Below are positions 62,973-64,000 of a stretch of DNA of 64,000 bases, in pieces. The notes under the pieces were generated by a model. It saw only the letters and a program-made list of their open reading frames with translations. It did not search any database and had not been told where the DNA came from. Position 1 is the stretch's first letter; the number at the start of each line of letters is the position of its first letter. The DNA comes from Candidatus Alistipes stercoravium. GTDB lineage: Bacteria; Bacteroidota; Bacteroidia; Bacteroidales; Rikenellaceae. Both the position numbers and the translations under genes were made by a program. The DNA is taken from contig DWWQ01000054.1 of the NCBI GenBank assembly GCA_019119615.1, forward strand, positions 1 through 64,000, in the 5' to 3' direction.

Positions 62973-63752
62973 ATGGAAGAGAATGAAATGACATTTTGGG
63001 GCCACCTCGAAGCACTCCGCTGGGTACTCGTCCGCGTGGTCGCCGTACTGTTCCTGTTCATGATTGCCAGTTTCTGTTTCATGCCCTACCTGTTCGAGCA
63101 TGTCATACTGGCTCCCACCACATCCGACTTCCCGCTTTACCAATGGCTGGCGAAGCTCGGAAGTCTCGGGCCGTTCTTTCCCGACTTCAGCGATGACAAT
63201 TTCCATGTGGAGATCATCAACATCAACGTCGCTTCCCAGTTCATGACCCACATCAGCACCTCGTTCTGGTTCGCGCTGGTGCTTATCTTCCCCTATCTTG
63301 TCTTCGAAATCTGGAAGTTCATCCAACCCGCCCTCTTCGAAAACGAACGCAAGAACGTCGGCTGGGCCTTCTGCTTCGGCACGGGCATGTTCTTCCTCGG
63401 ATGCGCCGTAGGATACGGACTGGTGTTCCCCTTCACGTTCCGCTTCCTGACCGAATACCAGCTCAGCCCCACGATCGTCAATCAGATTTCGCTCAACTCC
63501 TACATGAGCAACTTCCTGATGCTCATCCTGATTATGGGCCTCGTCTTCGAATTGCCGCTGCTGGCCTGGCTGCTCTCCCGACTGGGGCTCGTAACCAAGT
63601 CGTTCTTCCGCAAATACCGGCGCCATGCCGTCGTCATCCTGCTCGCACTCGCGGCCGTCATCACTCCCACGGGCGACCCCTTCACGCTGATGATCGTCTT
63701 CCTGCCGCTCTACCTGCTCTACGAACTGGGCATCCACTTCTCAAGGGAATAA
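62973..63752 (+). CDS. tatC: Twin-arginine translocase subunit TatC
   Basis: TatC recognises the twin-arginine signal and recruits TatA. The 259-residue protein has six membrane helices, the start MTFWGHLEALRWVLVRVVAV with the conserved HLEELR-type motif, and FWFALVLIFPYLVFEIWKFI with QPALFENERKN near 118. The C-terminal half has FRKYRRHAVVILLALAAVIT and PTGDPFTLMIVFLPLYLLYE. The first periplasmic loop is enlarged (about 40-85), as in other Bacteroidota. It is separated from the rest of the operon by a terminator-like hairpin. Confidence 0.95.
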   Translation: MEENEMTFWGHLEALRWVLVRVVAVLFLFMIASFCFMPYLFEHVILAPTTSDFPLYQWLAKLGSLGPFFPDFSDDNFHVEIININVASQFMTHISTSFWFALVLIFPYLVFEIWKFIQPALFENERKNVGWAFCFGTGMFFLGCAVGYGLVFPFTFRFLTEYQLSPTIVNQISLNSYMSNFLMLILIMGLVFELPLLAWLLSRLGLVTKSFFRKYRRHAVVILLALAAVITPTGDPFTLMIVFLPLYLLYELGIHFSRE

Positions 63753-63775
63753 CCGGCCAGCCCCATCACACAAAA

Positions 63776-63802
63776 AAGGTCCTGCTCTGCGGCAGGACCT
63801 TC
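63776..63802 (-). terminator. Terminator of the AraC-type gene (also near the tatC end)
   Basis: AGGTCCTGC and GCAGGACCT form a 9-bp stem. On the minus strand it runs into TTTTTTG, as expected for the gene ending at 63904; on the plus strand CTGTTT follows, so tatC transcripts may stop here too. Confidence 0.7.
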
Positions 63803-63903
63803 TGTTTCCCCGAAACCGGAACTTCGGGCTTCTTCGGGGCATCCGGAAAATCCGGGAACACCTCTGTCCCGGTTTATGCGCCGGACGGACAAACGCATAC
63901 GGA

Positions 63904-64000
63904 TCACATCGCCTTGTATTGCGAGGGAGACATGCCGGTATGGCGCTTGAAGTAGCTTCCGAAGAACGACTGATTCGCGAAATTCAGGTAGTAGGAGATC
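63904..64000 (-). CDS. AraC-family transcriptional regulator, C-terminal end (runs off the window)
   Basis: Only the last 31 codons are present. They read ISYYLNFANQSFFGSYFKRH and then TGMSPSQYKAM, the second helix-turn-helix of AraC/XylS regulators, with the family hallmark F-x-x-x-F-x-x-x-x-G-x-S-P-x-x-Y. The effector domain lies beyond base 64000. It converges on tatC. It could regulate the neighbouring operon, or genes outside the window. Confidence 0.9.
   Translation of the reverse strand, partial: ISYYLNFANQSFFGSYFKRHTGMSPSQYKAM

Overview
The window looks like chromosomal core sequence from a Bacteroidota gut anaerobe of the Alistipes (Rikenellaceae) type. Pointers are the high GC content for the phylum, promoters of the Bacteroidota form TTTG-N19/20-TAnnTTTG, the near absence of Shine-Dalgarno sites, many lipoproteins (FKBP isomerases, DUF4988/BACON/BspA-like, DUF1080), the L28-L33-DUF4295 ribosomal operon, a DUF6377 regulator and a SusC-like TonB receptor. 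The genus is an inference from gene content, not a measured placement. I see no insertion sequence, prophage, integrase or CRISPR array.

Layout. 1-1050 (minus): tRNA-Thr, tRNA-Tyr, tRNA-Gly and the 5' part of tuf, under one well-formed promoter. 1.4-6.4 kb: a coiled-coil lipoprotein and a 1,236-residue surface lipoprotein with about a dozen 27-residue repeats. 6.6-12.3 kb: L31 type B, a tRNA with anticodon CAT, a DUF3127 protein with an SSB-like tail, two FKBP isomerase lipoproteins, NhaA and an arginase-family ureohydrolase. 12.6-16.9 kb: pdxB, pyrD, cinA, then rpmB-rpmG-DUF4295. 17-24.5 kb: a glycosyltransferase, a secreted unknown, ftsY-rimO, a ZapB-like coiled coil, zapA, a structured RNA that I read as 6S RNA, and rny. 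24.7-31.4 kb: a TonB receptor with a beta-helix lipoprotein, a split threonine/serine exporter with a DUF6064 protein, and an HD-domain protein. 31.5-42.3 kb: a large FAD/Fe-S oxidase, a dihydroorotate-dehydrogenase-like protein, gcvT, a GNAT-like protein, a receiver/PEP-synthase-like fusion and gdhA. 42.4-53.4 kb: a TlpA-like lipoprotein, a PAP2 phosphatase with a probable outer-membrane barrel, a calcium P-type ATPase and the rod-shape operon mreB-mreC-mreD-mrdA-rodA. 53.5-55.9 kb: gpsA-pgi.

The most interesting locus is 56.2-63.75 kb. A DUF6377 membrane regulator is followed by a leader with a perfect 13-bp direct repeat. Then come a cytoplasmic Gfo/Idh/MocA oxidoreductase, tatA, a Tat-exported Gfo/Idh/MocA oxidoreductase, a DUF1080 (3-keto-disaccharide hydrolase family) lipoprotein, an exported TIM-barrel 'sugar phosphate isomerase' and tatC. 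I read it as a periplasmic oxidative glycoside-cleavage pathway: oxidation at C3 of a sugar, elimination or hydration chemistry, then re-reduction. It carries its own Tat translocase, which exports the oxidoreductase folded with its cofactor. The window closes on the 3' end of an AraC-family regulator on the minus strand.

Limits: all family assignments come from reading motifs by eye. Starts were moved downstream of the longest reading frame wherever the signal peptide, family N-terminus or operon spacing favoured that.
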